In this document: positions 35,005-44,323 of the stretch, piece after piece | How the letters are laid out: each line of letters starts with the position of its first letter | Position numbering within the stretch: the first letter of the stretch is position 1 | Source: JAGORM01 sp050255815 | GTDB lineage: Bacteria > Patescibacteriota > Microgenomatia > Levybacterales > GWA1-39-11 | Assembly: GCA_050255815.1 (NCBI GenBank) | Contig: JBLMVJ010000035.1 | Location: forward strand, 1-64,000 | Direction: 5' to 3' | DNA length: 64,000 nt | Translations under genes and position numbers: made by a program | The notes under the pieces: generated by a model | Told to the model about the DNA's origin: nothing | Database searches by the model: none | The model's input: the letters and a program-made list of their open reading frames with translations, nothing else

Positions 35005-36255
35005 ATGAAAATTACTGATATCAAAGCGCTTGAAATCCTTGACTCCCGCGGCAACCCCACCGTACGCACTTTTTTGCAAACTGAGGATAACTCCTGGCAT
35101 GTTGGATCTGTCCCTTCCGGCGCCTCTACCGGATCTAATGAAGTCTTGGAGCTGCGTGACAATGATGAGAAGCGGTATGGCGGGAAAGGTGTCCAGAAAG
35201 CCGTAGAGAACGTAAATACAAAGATCAAAGACCTGGTCAAAGACCAGGAAACAGACCCTAAAGAGATAGACAAAAAAATGCTGGAGCTCGATGGTACCGG
35301 GGATAAATCAAACCTGGGTGCAAATGCAATACTGTCAGTTTCCATGGCAGTGACCCACGCTGCCGCACACTCTTCCCACCTGCCTCTTTGGCAATATGTA
35401 AGGCAATACTTCTTCCCCAACCTGAATAACCTGGAAGCAAATAAATTTCCCCAGCTTATGGTGAACATAGTAAACGGTGGCAAGCATGCAGGCTGGAACT
35501 TTGACCTGCAGGAATTTATGGTAGTACCGGTCTCCGCTACTCCCTCTGAGAGTATCAGGGTTGCCTCTGAAGTCTTCCATTCACTTGGGAAATTACTGAA
35601 GGAGAAAAATCTTTCCACTTTAGTGGGTGATGAAGGCGGCTATTCCCCTGCTTTAGGTTCTAATGAAGAAGTATTGGATACCATAACAGAAGCAGCAAAA
35701 CGCGCTGGATATGAAAGAGGAAAAGACTACCGCCTTTCTCTAGACTGTGCTGCATCCGAGTTTTTTGAGGACGGCAAATATATATTTAAGAAGGCAAATA
35801 AAACGTTAAACGGGGAAGAACTCAGGAATTATTATAAGGAGCTGGGGCAAAAATATGGAATACTTTCTTTTGAAGACCCCTTTGATGAAGATGACTGGGA
35901 TTCTTGGAAGGCATTCCAGGAAACTTCTGGCTCGGAATTCACCTTAATAGGAGATGACCTGTTTACTACAAATCCTGAGCGAATTAAACACGGAATAGAA
36001 ATGAAAGCCGCAAACGGGGTTTTAATCAAGTTAAACCAGATAGGCACGGTGTCTGAAACCGCAGAAGCAATACGGCTAGGAAAAGATGCGGGCTGGAAGA
36101 TAGCCGTCTCCCACCGGTCAGGAGAAACAGAAGATAATTTTATTGCAGATTTAGCTTATGCCAGCAACGCTGACTTTATCAAATCCGGCTCCATGAGCAG
36201 ATCTGAAAGACTTTCCAAATACAACCGCCTCCTGGAAATAGAAAAAGGTATCTAG
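35005..36255 (+). CDS. eno: Enolase
   Basis: 416 residues, near the usual length of 420-430. The N-terminal domain has ALEILDSRGNPTV and VPSGASTGSNE. The barrel carries the magnesium ligands in SLDCAASEF, FEDPFDEDDW and IGDDL, the signature LIKLNQIGTVSET, and SHRSGETED near the active-site lysine end. It converts 2-phosphoglycerate to phosphoenolpyruvate in glycolysis. A phosphoglycerate mutase follows, so two successive glycolytic steps lie together. Confidence 0.97.
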   Translation: MKITDIKALEILDSRGNPTVRTFLQTEDNSWHVGSVPSGASTGSNEVLELRDNDEKRYGGKGVQKAVENVNTKIKDLVKDQETDPKEIDKKMLELDGTGDKSNLGANAILSVSMAVTHAAAHSSHLPLWQYVRQYFFPNLNNLEANKFPQLMVNIVNGGKHAGWNFDLQEFMVVPVSATPSESIRVASEVFHSLGKLLKEKNLSTLVGDEGGYSPALGSNEEVLDTITEAAKRAGYERGKDYRLSLDCAASEFFEDGKYIFKKANKTLNGEELRNYYKELGQKYGILSFEDPFDEDDWDSWKAFQETSGSEFTLIGDDLFTTNPERIKHGIEMKAANGVLIKLNQIGTVSETAEAIRLGKDAGWKIAVSHRSGETEDNFIADLAYASNADFIKSGSMSRSERLSKYNRLLEIEKGI

Positions 36256-36299
36256 ATCCCTTGCTTTATACTTAATACATACTACATAATACTTAATAC

Positions 36300-36929
36300 A
36301 TGTCTTACCTGGTTTTAGTCCGTCATGGATTATCTGAGTACAATAAAAAGGGCTTATGGACCGGATGGACTGATGTATCACTGGCGCCGGAAGGGATTGA
36401 ACAGGCTAAAAAAACCGGCGAAGAATTAAAAGACATCCGCATAGATTACGCTTACACCTCTGATTTAAAAAGGACCCAGGAAACGTTACACGAAATTCTA
36501 CAGGTTATCGGCCAGTTTCCGGAAATAACTTCAGATAAAGCCTTTAATGAGCGTAATTACGGAATCTACACTGGACGCAACAAATGGGATGTAAAAAAAG
36601 AGGTTGGGGAGGAAAAGTTTTTAGATATCAGAAGAGTTTATGATTACTCCATTCCTGAAGGGGAATCTTTAAAGCAGGTTTATGAACGCGAAGTGCCATA
36701 TTATAAAGCGGAGATTGAACCAAAACTCATGGCAGGTAAAAATGTTGTGATTGCATCCTCCGGAAATCCATTGCGGGCGTTGGTTAAATACCTGGAAAAT
36801 ATTTCAGACGAGGACATAGACAAGCTTGAAATAGGAACAGGCGAAGCATATGTTTACCAGATAGATTCCAATGGCAAAGTAATTAATAAGGAAATCAGAG
36901 GTAAAAATCCCATGGCAGGAAAGGTATAG
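36300..36929 (+). CDS. gpmA: 2,3-bisphosphoglycerate-dependent phosphoglycerate mutase
   Basis: 209 residues. The phosphohistidine motif LVRHGLSEYN is at about 5-14, followed by GLWTGWTDVSLAPEGIEQA and the second His region (ASSGNPLRALVKYL), in which the usual GNxLR is present but the expected second histidine reads S or N. It interconverts 3- and 2-phosphoglycerate just upstream of enolase in the pathway. It lies 44 bp after eno, across a spacer of TACTTAATACAT repeats. Confidence 0.9.
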   Translation: MSYLVLVRHGLSEYNKKGLWTGWTDVSLAPEGIEQAKKTGEELKDIRIDYAYTSDLKRTQETLHEILQVIGQFPEITSDKAFNERNYGIYTGRNKWDVKKEVGEEKFLDIRRVYDYSIPEGESLKQVYEREVPYYKAEIEPKLMAGKNVVIASSGNPLRALVKYLENISDEDIDKLEIGTGEAYVYQIDSNGKVINKEIRGKNPMAGKV

Positions 36930-37670
36930 TTACTTCTGAGGTACTGCGGCTTGAATCTCCGGCTTCACCATAGTGTATGGAAGCGTTATGAGTTTATTGT
37001 CTGCCTTAATCCGCAGCTCATCCTGCTTATTAAACTTCACAAATTTCTCAGCAACAAAAACGTTCACATCCCTACCCTCCTTATTAGTACCGGTAACTTT
37101 TACCCACTCCTTCTTTCCGTCCTGATCATATAATCCTCCATAAACCTCTACCATTTTTAAATCATCAAGCTTAATACCCAGCTTCTCAACATCCTGTTGG
37201 GACATAACTGAACCATCCACTCTTGGCTCTAAATGGAATATAGGAGCTTGGTACTCTGCTTTCGTAGTAATATTTCCGCTAATAGGAATCTCTCCTATGG
37301 ATCCTCCTCTATAAACTATTCCATCTCTTCCTGTATTTGGATCCGTAGCTATGGCTTCCGGCCTAGGATCCCCAAATTTATGGCCTTCTGACGCTAGGCT
37401 TTCTGCAAGGGCATTAGTATCTGCTTCCTGCTGTGTAGTGAGTCCTATTTGGGTAATATGGGAGGCTGCAGAATCTATGGTGCCCGCAGCGTCCCCTATA
37501 GGTCCTGAGGCAACCTTTACCCCGCCTATTCCGAGCGCTGCAATAAAAGCTGCTACGGTTAACTTTGCTTTTTCTGAAAAACGAGGTTTCCGGGGGCTTG
37601 AAATGTCCCGGGCATTCTCCATTTTAAAGCTGGGGCGCCTATCCCCTACTGTGTCTACCATACCTACCAT
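36930..37670 (-). CDS. Single-pass exported protein, unknown
   Basis: 246 residues. A basic cytoplasmic N-terminus of about 35 residues precedes a membrane helix (LTVAAFIAALGIGGVKVA), then a soluble exported domain of about 190 residues without cysteines. No family is recognised. It converges with the phosphoglycerate mutase gene (no gap) and diverges from the ABC ATPase. Confidence 0.7.
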   Translation of the reverse strand: MVGMVDTVGDRRPSFKMENARDISSPRKPRFSEKAKLTVAAFIAALGIGGVKVASGPIGDAAGTIDSAASHITQIGLTTQQEADTNALAESLASEGHKFGDPRPEAIATDPNTGRDGIVYRGGSIGEIPISGNITTKAEYQAPIFHLEPRVDGSVMSQQDVEKLGIKLDDLKMVEVYGGLYDQDGKKEWVKVTGTNKEGRDVNVFVAEKFVKFNKQDELRIKADNKLITLPYTMVKPEIQAAVPQK

Positions 37671-37728
37671 CCTACCTTTTTAGCTCTTCCGGTGTCAAGC
37701 TGGTAGATAAATGCAGTATAATATTCCC

Positions 37729-38709
37729 ATGTCTCCCATCATTTCAGTTGACCATCTAGTAAAAACATATAAAGTCCACAAGAAAGACCCGGGGTTTATG
37801 GGATCCGTAAAGTCTTTAGTAAACAGAAAATATGAACAGGTCCATGCGGTAAAAGATATTTCTTTTGAGATAAATCCCGGAGAGCTGGTAGGCTTTATAG
37901 GGCCTAATGGTGCAGGAAAAACTACCACGCTGAAATGTCTGTCCGGTTTGCTTTTTCCCAGTGCCGGAAAGGTTGAAGTATTAGGATATGAACCTTTCCA
38001 AAGAAAAACCCCTTTTCTGAAGCAGATTGCCCTGGTCATGGGACAGAAAAACCAGCTCTGGTGGGACCTTCCCCCTACAGAAACTTTTATCTTAAATAAG
38101 GAAATATATGAGGTGCCGGAGAAGCGGTTCAAAGAAACACTGAATGATTTAGTGGAACTCTTAGATGTAAAGGACGTGTTGAATATTCAGGTCCGGAAGT
38201 TATCTCTAGGGCAACGCATGAAATGTGAGCTAATTGCTGCCCTTCTCCACTCCCCTAAGGTTTTATTTTTAGACGAGCCAACCATAGGACTGGATGTAGT
38301 AATGCAGAAAAAACTCCGCGACTTTATTAAACAATACAATGAAAAATACAACGCCACTATTATTTTGACCAGTCATTATATGGAGGATGTGCGGCAGCTA
38401 TGTGAGCGAGTCATAGTCATAGACCATGGAATGCTGCTGTTTGACGGAAGATTAGACGCGCTGGTGAAAGAATACACCCAGCACAAACTGATCTCTATAG
38501 TGTTTGAGAAAAAAGTGGAACGAAAGGATCTGGAAAAGTTAGGAACAGTACTGGAATATGACTTTCCAAAGGTTATCCTTTCCGTAAACCGCAAAGATTC
38601 CAACCAGGCTACTTCAAAACTCCTGAAAGACTTCCCCGTTGCGGATTTAAATATCCAGGAACCGGATATAGAAGACATCATTAGAGAGGTCTTTTCAAGA
38701 AAGAAATAA
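37729..38709 (+). CDS. ABC transporter ATPase (ABC-2 type)
   Basis: 326 residues from ATG 37729. The in-frame ATG at 37711 lies before the TATAAT box (37717-37722), so it cannot be the start. Walker A is GPNGAGKTT, the signature LSLGQRMKCEL and Walker B VLFLDEPTIGLD, followed by the H-loop (TSHYMED). The C-terminal domain resembles DUF4162. It powers the DUF990-like permeases that follow and is most likely an exporter of a lipid, glycan or drug. The mRNA is leaderless by position of the -10 box. Confidence 0.92.
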   Translation: MSPIISVDHLVKTYKVHKKDPGFMGSVKSLVNRKYEQVHAVKDISFEINPGELVGFIGPNGAGKTTTLKCLSGLLFPSAGKVEVLGYEPFQRKTPFLKQIALVMGQKNQLWWDLPPTETFILNKEIYEVPEKRFKETLNDLVELLDVKDVLNIQVRKLSLGQRMKCELIAALLHSPKVLFLDEPTIGLDVVMQKKLRDFIKQYNEKYNATIILTSHYMEDVRQLCERVIVIDHGMLLFDGRLDALVKEYTQHKLISIVFEKKVERKDLEKLGTVLEYDFPKVILSVNRKDSNQATSKLLKDFPVADLNIQEPDIEDIIREVFSRKK

Positions 38710-38819
38710 ACCAAGAAATTCAGTAGAAATAGATAGAAATTCATAGAAACTAAATTGTATTTATTGCTGCACTTCAGTTTCTACCAATTTCAACTAATAG
38801 CTACCATTTTCTATGCCTT

Positions 38820-39620
38820 ATGTTGCGCAGTCTGAAATTATTTTTAGTAGAATGCCAGCTGGTGATTGAGGTAAAAAGCCTCTCCGTAGTGTGGTTTTTA
38901 GCCTCCATTTCAGGATCTATCCTTATGATTATCTTCTGGACCGGTGTTACCAGCGCAAACGGCGGCTCCATTTCCGGCTGGAACACGGGAAGTTTTGCCA
39001 CGTACTACCTCCTGGTTGCTCTGGCGGGGTCTCTCTTTATAGCCCATATAGAAGAAAATGTTTCCTTTCAAGATATCCAAAGAGGTGAGCTCTCTATGTA
39101 TCTTTTGAAACCCTTCCCTTATTTTAGGTTTAAGCTGCTGATTGAGCTCCCCTGGCGCTTCATGCAAGGTGCTTTTGCCATTATAAGCATGATTTTAGTA
39201 TTTCTGCTGGTTCCTCACCTGATCCAGATCACCCTTTCCCCGGTCCTGCTTCCTATGGCAATTTTATTAGTTTTCAGCGCCTTTTTATTGTCATTTACTT
39301 TCAAAATGTGCCTGGGGCTTCTGGCTTTCTGGTTTACAGAAATCAACTCACTCCTGCAGCTGACTGAAATTATTCTTACCCTCTGCGCAGGCTTCATAGT
39401 GCCATTGGTGTTCCTCCCAAATTATTTGCAAACCCTTTTTAATATCCTTCCGTTCTCTTACATGGTCTACTACCCTATCCTGGCACTTTTAGGAAAACTT
39501 AACCCAGACCAAGAAATACGAGTGTTTGGTATACAAATGTTGTGGACCTTTTTATTCTATCTACTCTATAAATTTCTCTGGAGGAAAGGAAGGCTGAAAT
39601 TTACTGCCGTAGGACACTAA
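38820..39620 (+). CDS. ABC-2 permease (DUF990-like), pair 1a
   Basis: 266 residues with six predicted membrane helices and an amphipathic N-terminus. It resembles the COG4587/COG3694 family of permeases that work in pairs with an ABC-2 ATPase. It follows the ATPase after a 110-bp spacer of repeats (AAATAGATAGAAATTC type). The next gene, one nucleotide after its stop, is the likely partner subunit. Confidence 0.82.
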   Translation: MLRSLKLFLVECQLVIEVKSLSVVWFLASISGSILMIIFWTGVTSANGGSISGWNTGSFATYYLLVALAGSLFIAHIEENVSFQDIQRGELSMYLLKPFPYFRFKLLIELPWRFMQGAFAIISMILVFLLVPHLIQITLSPVLLPMAILLVFSAFLLSFTFKMCLGLLAFWFTEINSLLQLTEIILTLCAGFIVPLVFLPNYLQTLFNILPFSYMVYYPILALLGKLNPDQEIRVFGIQMLWTFLFYLLYKFLWRKGRLKFTAVGH

Positions 39621-39621
39621 T

Positions 39622-40407
39622 ATGCATTACCTAAAGATCTTAAAAGCGCTGATAGTCATTAACACCGCATACGCGTTAGAGTACAAGGCGCATTTTGTGG
39701 CCCAGGTTTTTGCAAGCCTGGCCTGGGGCGTATTTTCCGTGGTCAACATGATCCTTTTGACGTACCGCGTCCACTCTGCTTTTGGCTGGAGCAGGAATGA
39801 GCTCATCCTTCTTTCCGTTATGGTTAATGTAGTCTATGGCATCCACCGTATGTTGTTTGATGTAAACTTCTGGAGATTCTCCCGGATTATCCATTATGGA
39901 GAAATGGACATGGTGCTGTTAAAGCCCGTGGACTCCCAGTTCCAAATGAGCATGTGGATCATAGATATTAGCGGTATCTTCAGATTTTTAGTTGCCCTAG
40001 CGCTCACCTTTATCCTGGTTTTTGCCATGCACTTTCCTATTTCTCTGACAAGTGTGTTGATTGCCACTATTTTAAGCCTGGCCGGTGTGGTCCTTCTCTA
40101 TGCTTTCACCTATATCTTCCTAACCCTCACCATCTGGTTCTCTAACCTCTCTAACCTGATGGGACTGGTGAATAATATCCTTTCTATGTCCCGGTATCCA
40201 AAAGAAATGTATGAAGGATTAGGCACCTACTTTTTCTTTTTTCTCTTGCCTTTAATTGTTATAATAAGCACTCCTACAAAAGCTCTCATCCAAAAGGGGA
40301 ACCTGTTAGATAGTCTGCTTTTAGTACTCTTTACTATCCTATTTTTTGCAATCTCAAGGGTGTTCTGGAAATTCGCCCTGCGGTTCTATGTCAGTGCTTC
40401 AGGATAA
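39622..40407 (+). CDS. ABC-2 permease (DUF990-like), pair 1b
   Basis: 261 residues, six predicted membrane helices, the same family as the preceding gene but distantly related. The stop of the previous gene is one nucleotide upstream, so the two are probably translated together as a heterodimer. A 74-nt repeat follows the stop. Confidence 0.82.
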   Translation: MHYLKILKALIVINTAYALEYKAHFVAQVFASLAWGVFSVVNMILLTYRVHSAFGWSRNELILLSVMVNVVYGIHRMLFDVNFWRFSRIIHYGEMDMVLLKPVDSQFQMSMWIIDISGIFRFLVALALTFILVFAMHFPISLTSVLIATILSLAGVVLLYAFTYIFLTLTIWFSNLSNLMGLVNNILSMSRYPKEMYEGLGTYFFFFLLPLIVIISTPTKALIQKGNLLDSLLLVLFTILFFAISRVFWKFALRFYVSASG

Positions 40408-40410
40408 ACA

Positions 40411-40484
40411 GGAAATTAATAGATATTCATAGAAATTAAGAAATTGATTGTAATTACACAATTTAGTTTCCATGAATTTCGCGA
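40411..40484. repeat. Dispersed repeat with inverted-repeat arms (two near-identical copies)
   Basis: Starts GGAAATTAATAGATATTCAT and ends ATGAATTTCGCGA. A copy differing at only a few positions lies at 59253-59325, and a diverged one at about 38707-38815. In the 59253 copy, arms GGAAATTAAT and ATTAATTTCC are complementary. The 40411 copy overlaps an in-frame ATG (40444) that should not be taken as the start of the next permease. Confidence 0.8.
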
Positions 40485-40518
40485 CCGTAGGGAGCTTATT
40501 TCCAAAAATTTCTTTCTT

Positions 40519-41313
40519 ATGTATAAATATTTCCGTATCTTCACCAATGTCTGGGGCAAAGCCCTTTCTTACCGGGTCAACTTTATCATGTGGCGTGTCC
40601 GTGTGGTGCTCCAACTTCTAACGTTATTCTTTTTGTGGTCTACTATTCTCACCAACAGGACTGCTATCTTTGGCTACTCTACTTCCCAAATGCTCACGTA
40701 CATTTTAGGCACTTCGCTCATTTCTTCTGTAGTTTTGTCCAGCCGCACTTTTGAAGTAGGAGACCAGATAAATGACGGTACGCTTTCTAATTTTCTGATC
40801 AAACCCATGTCCTACATAAAATACTGGTTCTTTTATGACCTGGGGGATAAAGCCAGCAACATATTTTTCTCTATAATCGAATTAACGATAATCATCTTTC
40901 TGTTCCGTCCGCCCCTTTATGTCCAAACCAATCCCACCTATCTCATGTTTACCCTGGTTTCCGCGTTTTTAGCATTACTTTTATACTTTTACTTTGGCTT
41001 TTTACTGGGGCTTTTAGGATTCTGGAGCAATGAAGTGTGGGGACCACGCTTTATTTTCTTTATCATCATTAACTTTTTTGCCGGCGCTATGTTCCCGCTG
41101 GATGCGCTGCCAAAACAAGTGGTAAGCGTTCTCCAGCTTTTCCCATTCCCGTACCTTCTATACTTTCCGCTGAAGATTTATTTAGGAAAGATTTCTTTCC
41201 CGTTGATTATTCAAGGGCTCTTCATCTGTTCCGTGTGGATGGTAGGATTGTATTTTATTTGTAAATTTATCTGGTTAAAAGGATTGAAATTGTATGGGGC
41301 GCAAGGGAGATGA
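40519..41313 (+). CDS. ABC-2 permease (DUF990-like), pair 2a
   Basis: 264 residues from ATG 40519 (MYKYFRIFTNVWGKALSYRV). The frame is open further upstream but that part is the dispersed repeat. Six membrane helices. It resembles the pair-1 permeases and is followed by a second permease, so a second heterodimer is likely served by the one ATPase at 37729. Confidence 0.82.
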   Translation: MYKYFRIFTNVWGKALSYRVNFIMWRVRVVLQLLTLFFLWSTILTNRTAIFGYSTSQMLTYILGTSLISSVVLSSRTFEVGDQINDGTLSNFLIKPMSYIKYWFFYDLGDKASNIFFSIIELTIIIFLFRPPLYVQTNPTYLMFTLVSAFLALLLYFYFGFLLGLLGFWSNEVWGPRFIFFIIINFFAGAMFPLDALPKQVVSVLQLFPFPYLLYFPLKIYLGKISFPLIIQGLFICSVWMVGLYFICKFIWLKGLKLYGAQGR

Positions 41314-41396
41314 GAATGTATCAAGTGTTAAGTAGCAAGTAGTATGTATTTTCTTGTGTCTCTTTGACTCTTTTGTAACCTTTGACTCTCATAATT

Positions 41397-42179
41397 ATGT
41401 CTAAATATTTTAAAATCTGGTTCACTTCTATGCTGCACCAGGCGCAGACTGCGTTTGCGTCCCGCCTGGGGGTGGTAGTGTTTTTAGTGGGAAAGCTCTT
41501 GCGCTTCTACTTTTTCCTCCTCTTCCTCTTTTTAATAGTCCATCAAACAAAAAGCATAGCGGGATATTCTCTATGGGAAGTAATTTTTTTCTATGCAACG
41601 TTTAATTTAATAGATTCTTTTCCCCAAATGGTCCTCCGATCTGTCTATGGATTTAGGAATTATGTAGTGTCAGGATTTTTTGATTTTTATATGGTCCAAC
41701 CAGTCTCCCCCCTATTTAGGTCACTTTTTGGCGGTTCTGATATTCTTGATATCCCAATGCTATTTTTATCTATTGGATATATTATTTATTCTTCATTTAT
41801 GCTACCCCATTTTTCAATCACCGGCGTCTTTTTATACATCTTACTGATCTTAAATGCCTTTATTATCTCTTTAGCATTCCATATTCTGGTCTTATCTATT
41901 GGGGTTATAAGCACGGAGGTGGATAATACGGTAATGCTCTACCGGGACCTGACACAAATGGGAAGGCTGCCTATAGATATTTATAAACAAGCAGTAAGTT
42001 TTATCCTGACGTTTGTAATTCCCGTGGGAGTTATGATCACGTTTCCCGTAAAAGCGCTTCTGGGCGCACTTTCTCTCCAATTCATAGGATACTCTGTGGT
42101 ATTTTCCGTGGTATTTCTTACGCTCTCACTCTTTCTCTGGACAAAGTCATTGAAAAATTACACCAGTGCCAGCAGCTAA
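41397..42179 (+). CDS. ABC-2 permease (DUF990-like), pair 2b
   Basis: 260 residues from ATG 41397. The preceding TTG at 41382 belongs to a repeat (TTTGACTCTC) rather than a coding start. Six membrane helices, the same fold as the other three permeases. It ends 3 bp before the convergent pth. The spacer 41314-41396 holds AGTAGCAAGTAGTATG and TTTGACTC repeats. Confidence 0.82.
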   Translation: MSKYFKIWFTSMLHQAQTAFASRLGVVVFLVGKLLRFYFFLLFLFLIVHQTKSIAGYSLWEVIFFYATFNLIDSFPQMVLRSVYGFRNYVVSGFFDFYMVQPVSPLFRSLFGGSDILDIPMLFLSIGYIIYSSFMLPHFSITGVFLYILLILNAFIISLAFHILVLSIGVISTEVDNTVMLYRDLTQMGRLPIDIYKQAVSFILTFVIPVGVMITFPVKALLGALSLQFIGYSVVFSVVFLTLSLFLWTKSLKNYTSASS

Positions 42180-42182
42180 TGA

Positions 42183-42788
42183 CTATTTGTTGTACTTGCT
42201 CATATAGAGGTCTATGCCGTGTTTTACAATAAGCGCTACATCTTTCACCGTCTGGTTCACCATAGTCCTGGTTTTACTCTTATCTGCTGCGGTAAATGCT
42301 GCCAGAACATAGCCGCCAACCACCTCTGAAGTTTGGTTTTTTCCGCGTACTTGGCCTGTTCTACCCGGATGGCCAATACCCAACCGGATCCTGAGGAATT
42401 TATCCGTACCCAAGCGTTCTAAAATAGACTCTACTCCATTATGGCCACCTGATGCCCCGCCAAACCTAATCCTGATTTTCCCCAGGGGTAAATCCAGGTC
42501 ATCATGGACTATGCAAATATCTTCAGGTTTTATTTTAAAATAAGAAGAATATAATTGGATTGCTTCACCGGAATTATTCATGAAAGTGGTAGGCTTGAGA
42601 AGCACTATTTTCTCCCCTTCTATTTCTACTTCTGCGGTTAGTGATTTAAACTTTTTCTCTTCACTCCATTCCGTCTTTTTCAATTTTGTATACTTCTTGA
42701 GGATAGTGTCCAACGCAATAAATCCCACATTATGGCGGGTATTTTCATACTTCTCACCGGGATTTCCAAGACCTACTATTAGCTTCAC
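42183..42788 (-). CDS. pth: Peptidyl-tRNA hydrolase
   Basis: 201 residues. The N-terminal signature LIVGLGNPGEKYENTRHNVGF carries the catalytic His (in TRHN), and MNNSGEAI, DDLDLPLGKIRIR and GGHNGVESI match the other conserved blocks. It frees tRNA from prematurely released peptidyl-tRNA. The start is GTG at 42786-42788. TGATATAAT on the minus strand (-10 at 42795-42800) ends 6 nt before it, so this is a likely leaderless GTG start. Confidence 0.95.
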   Translation of the reverse strand: MKLIVGLGNPGEKYENTRHNVGFIALDTILKKYTKLKKTEWSEEKKFKSLTAEVEIEGEKIVLLKPTTFMNNSGEAIQLYSSYFKIKPEDICIVHDDLDLPLGKIRIRFGGASGGHNGVESILERLGTDKFLRIRLGIGHPGRTGQVRGKNQTSEVVGGYVLAAFTAADKSKTRTMVNQTVKDVALIVKHGIDLYMSKYNK

Positions 42789-42921
42789 GAATCAATTATA
42801 TCACGCAAAATTAAGAAAAATGTGATGTTTGTCACAGAAAACTAACAGGGAATGAAATATTCGAGTTAATAAGACCTTTCCGCGCTAAAACGTGGACTTC
42901 GCCTGCTTTTTGAAAAAAGTT

Positions 42922-44076
42922 TTAATAATTTTTGCCGGGGTTGGTGATGAGGACTTCATGGGGGTGGGATTCCGTAAGGGAGGCCTGGGTAATCTGGATG
43001 AAACGGACCTTTTTCTGCAATTCAGGAATAGTCTTTGCTCCTACATAAAACATGCCGGACTTCATACCACCTATTGCCTGGCTCAGAATGTCTTGTAGGT
43101 TTCCTTTTACCGGTACCAGTCCCTCTACCCCTTCAGCAACTAGTACTTTATCTTTATAAGATTTACCGTGGTACTCATCCTCACTCTTTATTTTTGCCCC
43201 GTGCTGCATAGCGCCAACAGACCCCATTCCCCGGTAAGATTTAAAGCGGTAAACTTTCTGATCTTTCTTCCAGATACTCTTAAAACGGGTCGGGACATTT
43301 TCCGCAGTTAATTCTATTACCTCTCCCGGCGCTTCTTCTGTGGAAGCAAAAAAGGAACCCATCATAACCGTTTCAGCGCCTGCTGCAAGGGCTTTCACCA
43401 TGTCACCTGAGTACTTGATACCCCCGTCTGCAATAACCGGCACCCCATGCTTTTTAGCGGCCCTTACGGTTTCCATAATGGCAGTTATCTGAGGAACTCC
43501 CATCCCTGAGATAATCCGGGTAGTACAAATGGCACCAGGACCCATCCCTACTCTCAATGAATCTGCTCCTGCTTTACATAAATCTTCTGCTGCGTCATAT
43601 GTAGCAATATTTCCTATAATAAGCTCTACTTTTGGATAATTCTTTTTGATAAATTTGGTGGCTTCTATGAATTTATTAGTCCACCCGTGTGCTGAGTCTA
43701 GCACTATAACATCTGCGCCTGCTTTCAGAAGTGCTTCCAAACGTTCTTTGTAACCGTCCGAAACACCAATAGCAGCACCTACTAAAAGCTTCTCTTTCTT
43801 TACCTGATAAACTTCTTCTGCTTGTCTTATAGGAGTGAGATTTCTATGGATAATTCCTATACCACCTAATTTTGCCAGCCCTATGGCCAGCTCAGATTCA
43901 GTTACGGTATCCATGGGAGCGGAAACAAAGGGAGATTGTAAAGAGATTTTTTTAGTTAAACGGGTGGAAAGGTCTATATCAGAACGGGAAAAATCAGAAT
44001 AACCGGGGGTAAGCAAAACATCATCAAAGGTGAGACCTACGGGAAGTTGATTTAGGGTACCAGAAGTAGCTGCCAT
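42922..44076 (-). CDS. guaB: IMP dehydrogenase lacking the CBS domains
   Basis: 384 residues against about 490 for the usual enzyme. The catalytic loop is GPGAICTTR with Cys at about 184, the flap YRGMGSVGAM and the C-terminal SHPHEVLITNPGKNY are intact. The tandem CBS pair normally inserted after about residue 90 is replaced by a short link (YQVKKEKLLVG). It oxidises IMP to XMP in guanine nucleotide synthesis. Loss of CBS should remove adenine/guanine nucleotide regulation. The flap reads GMGSxGAM, which argues for IMPDH rather than GMP reductase. Confidence 0.93.
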   Translation of the reverse strand: MAATSGTLNQLPVGLTFDDVLLTPGYSDFSRSDIDLSTRLTKKISLQSPFVSAPMDTVTESELAIGLAKLGGIGIIHRNLTPIRQAEEVYQVKKEKLLVGAAIGVSDGYKERLEALLKAGADVIVLDSAHGWTNKFIEATKFIKKNYPKVELIIGNIATYDAAEDLCKAGADSLRVGMGPGAICTTRIISGMGVPQITAIMETVRAAKKHGVPVIADGGIKYSGDMVKALAAGAETVMMGSFFASTEEAPGEVIELTAENVPTRFKSIWKKDQKVYRFKSYRGMGSVGAMQHGAKIKSEDEYHGKSYKDKVLVAEGVEGLVPVKGNLQDILSQAIGGMKSGMFYVGAKTIPELQKKVRFIQITQASLTESHPHEVLITNPGKNY

Positions 44077-44081
44077 GATTA

Positions 44082-44110
44082 ATGATACAGCACGCTCCCT
44101 GTATTGTCAA
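44082..44110 (-). promoter_or_regulatory. Promoter of guaB
   Basis: Minus-strand TTGACA (44105-44110), a 17-nt spacer and TATCAT (44082-44087), ending 5 nt before the ATG. Strong spacing and a leaderless arrangement. Confidence 0.75.
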
Positions 44111-44186
44111 TAATAGTAGATGAAAGGGAAATCGCAGGGAAAGTGGAGGTAAAACACTTCACTCGCTAATAATTGGAAGAATAACT

Positions 44187-44258
44187 AAACCGATTTTGCT
44201 CCTCAGTCCTGGCCTTGACCTTAGGCGCGCAGTCCCAAAGGGGGACGAGCACCGCAAG
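44187..44258. repeat. Duplicate of the 5S 3' end plus a hairpin element
   Basis: 44187-44221 repeats 44306-44340 (5S 3' end and flank) nearly exactly, ending CAGTCCTGGCCTTGACCT. It is followed by TTAGGCGCGCAGT, a hairpin (GTCCC/GGGAC) and ACGAGCACCGCAA, an element found again at 55609-55647. The spacer 44111-44323 otherwise has no gene. Confidence 0.75.
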
Positions 44259-44323
44259 TCAAGCAACTGGAATGGAAACAAAACAGTACAAATGTAGTAG
44301 ATGATAAACCGGCTTTGCCCTTC

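Noticed and set aside
37711..37728. Earlier ATG for the ABC ATPase
   Set aside because: It precedes the TATAAT box, so it would not be in the transcript.
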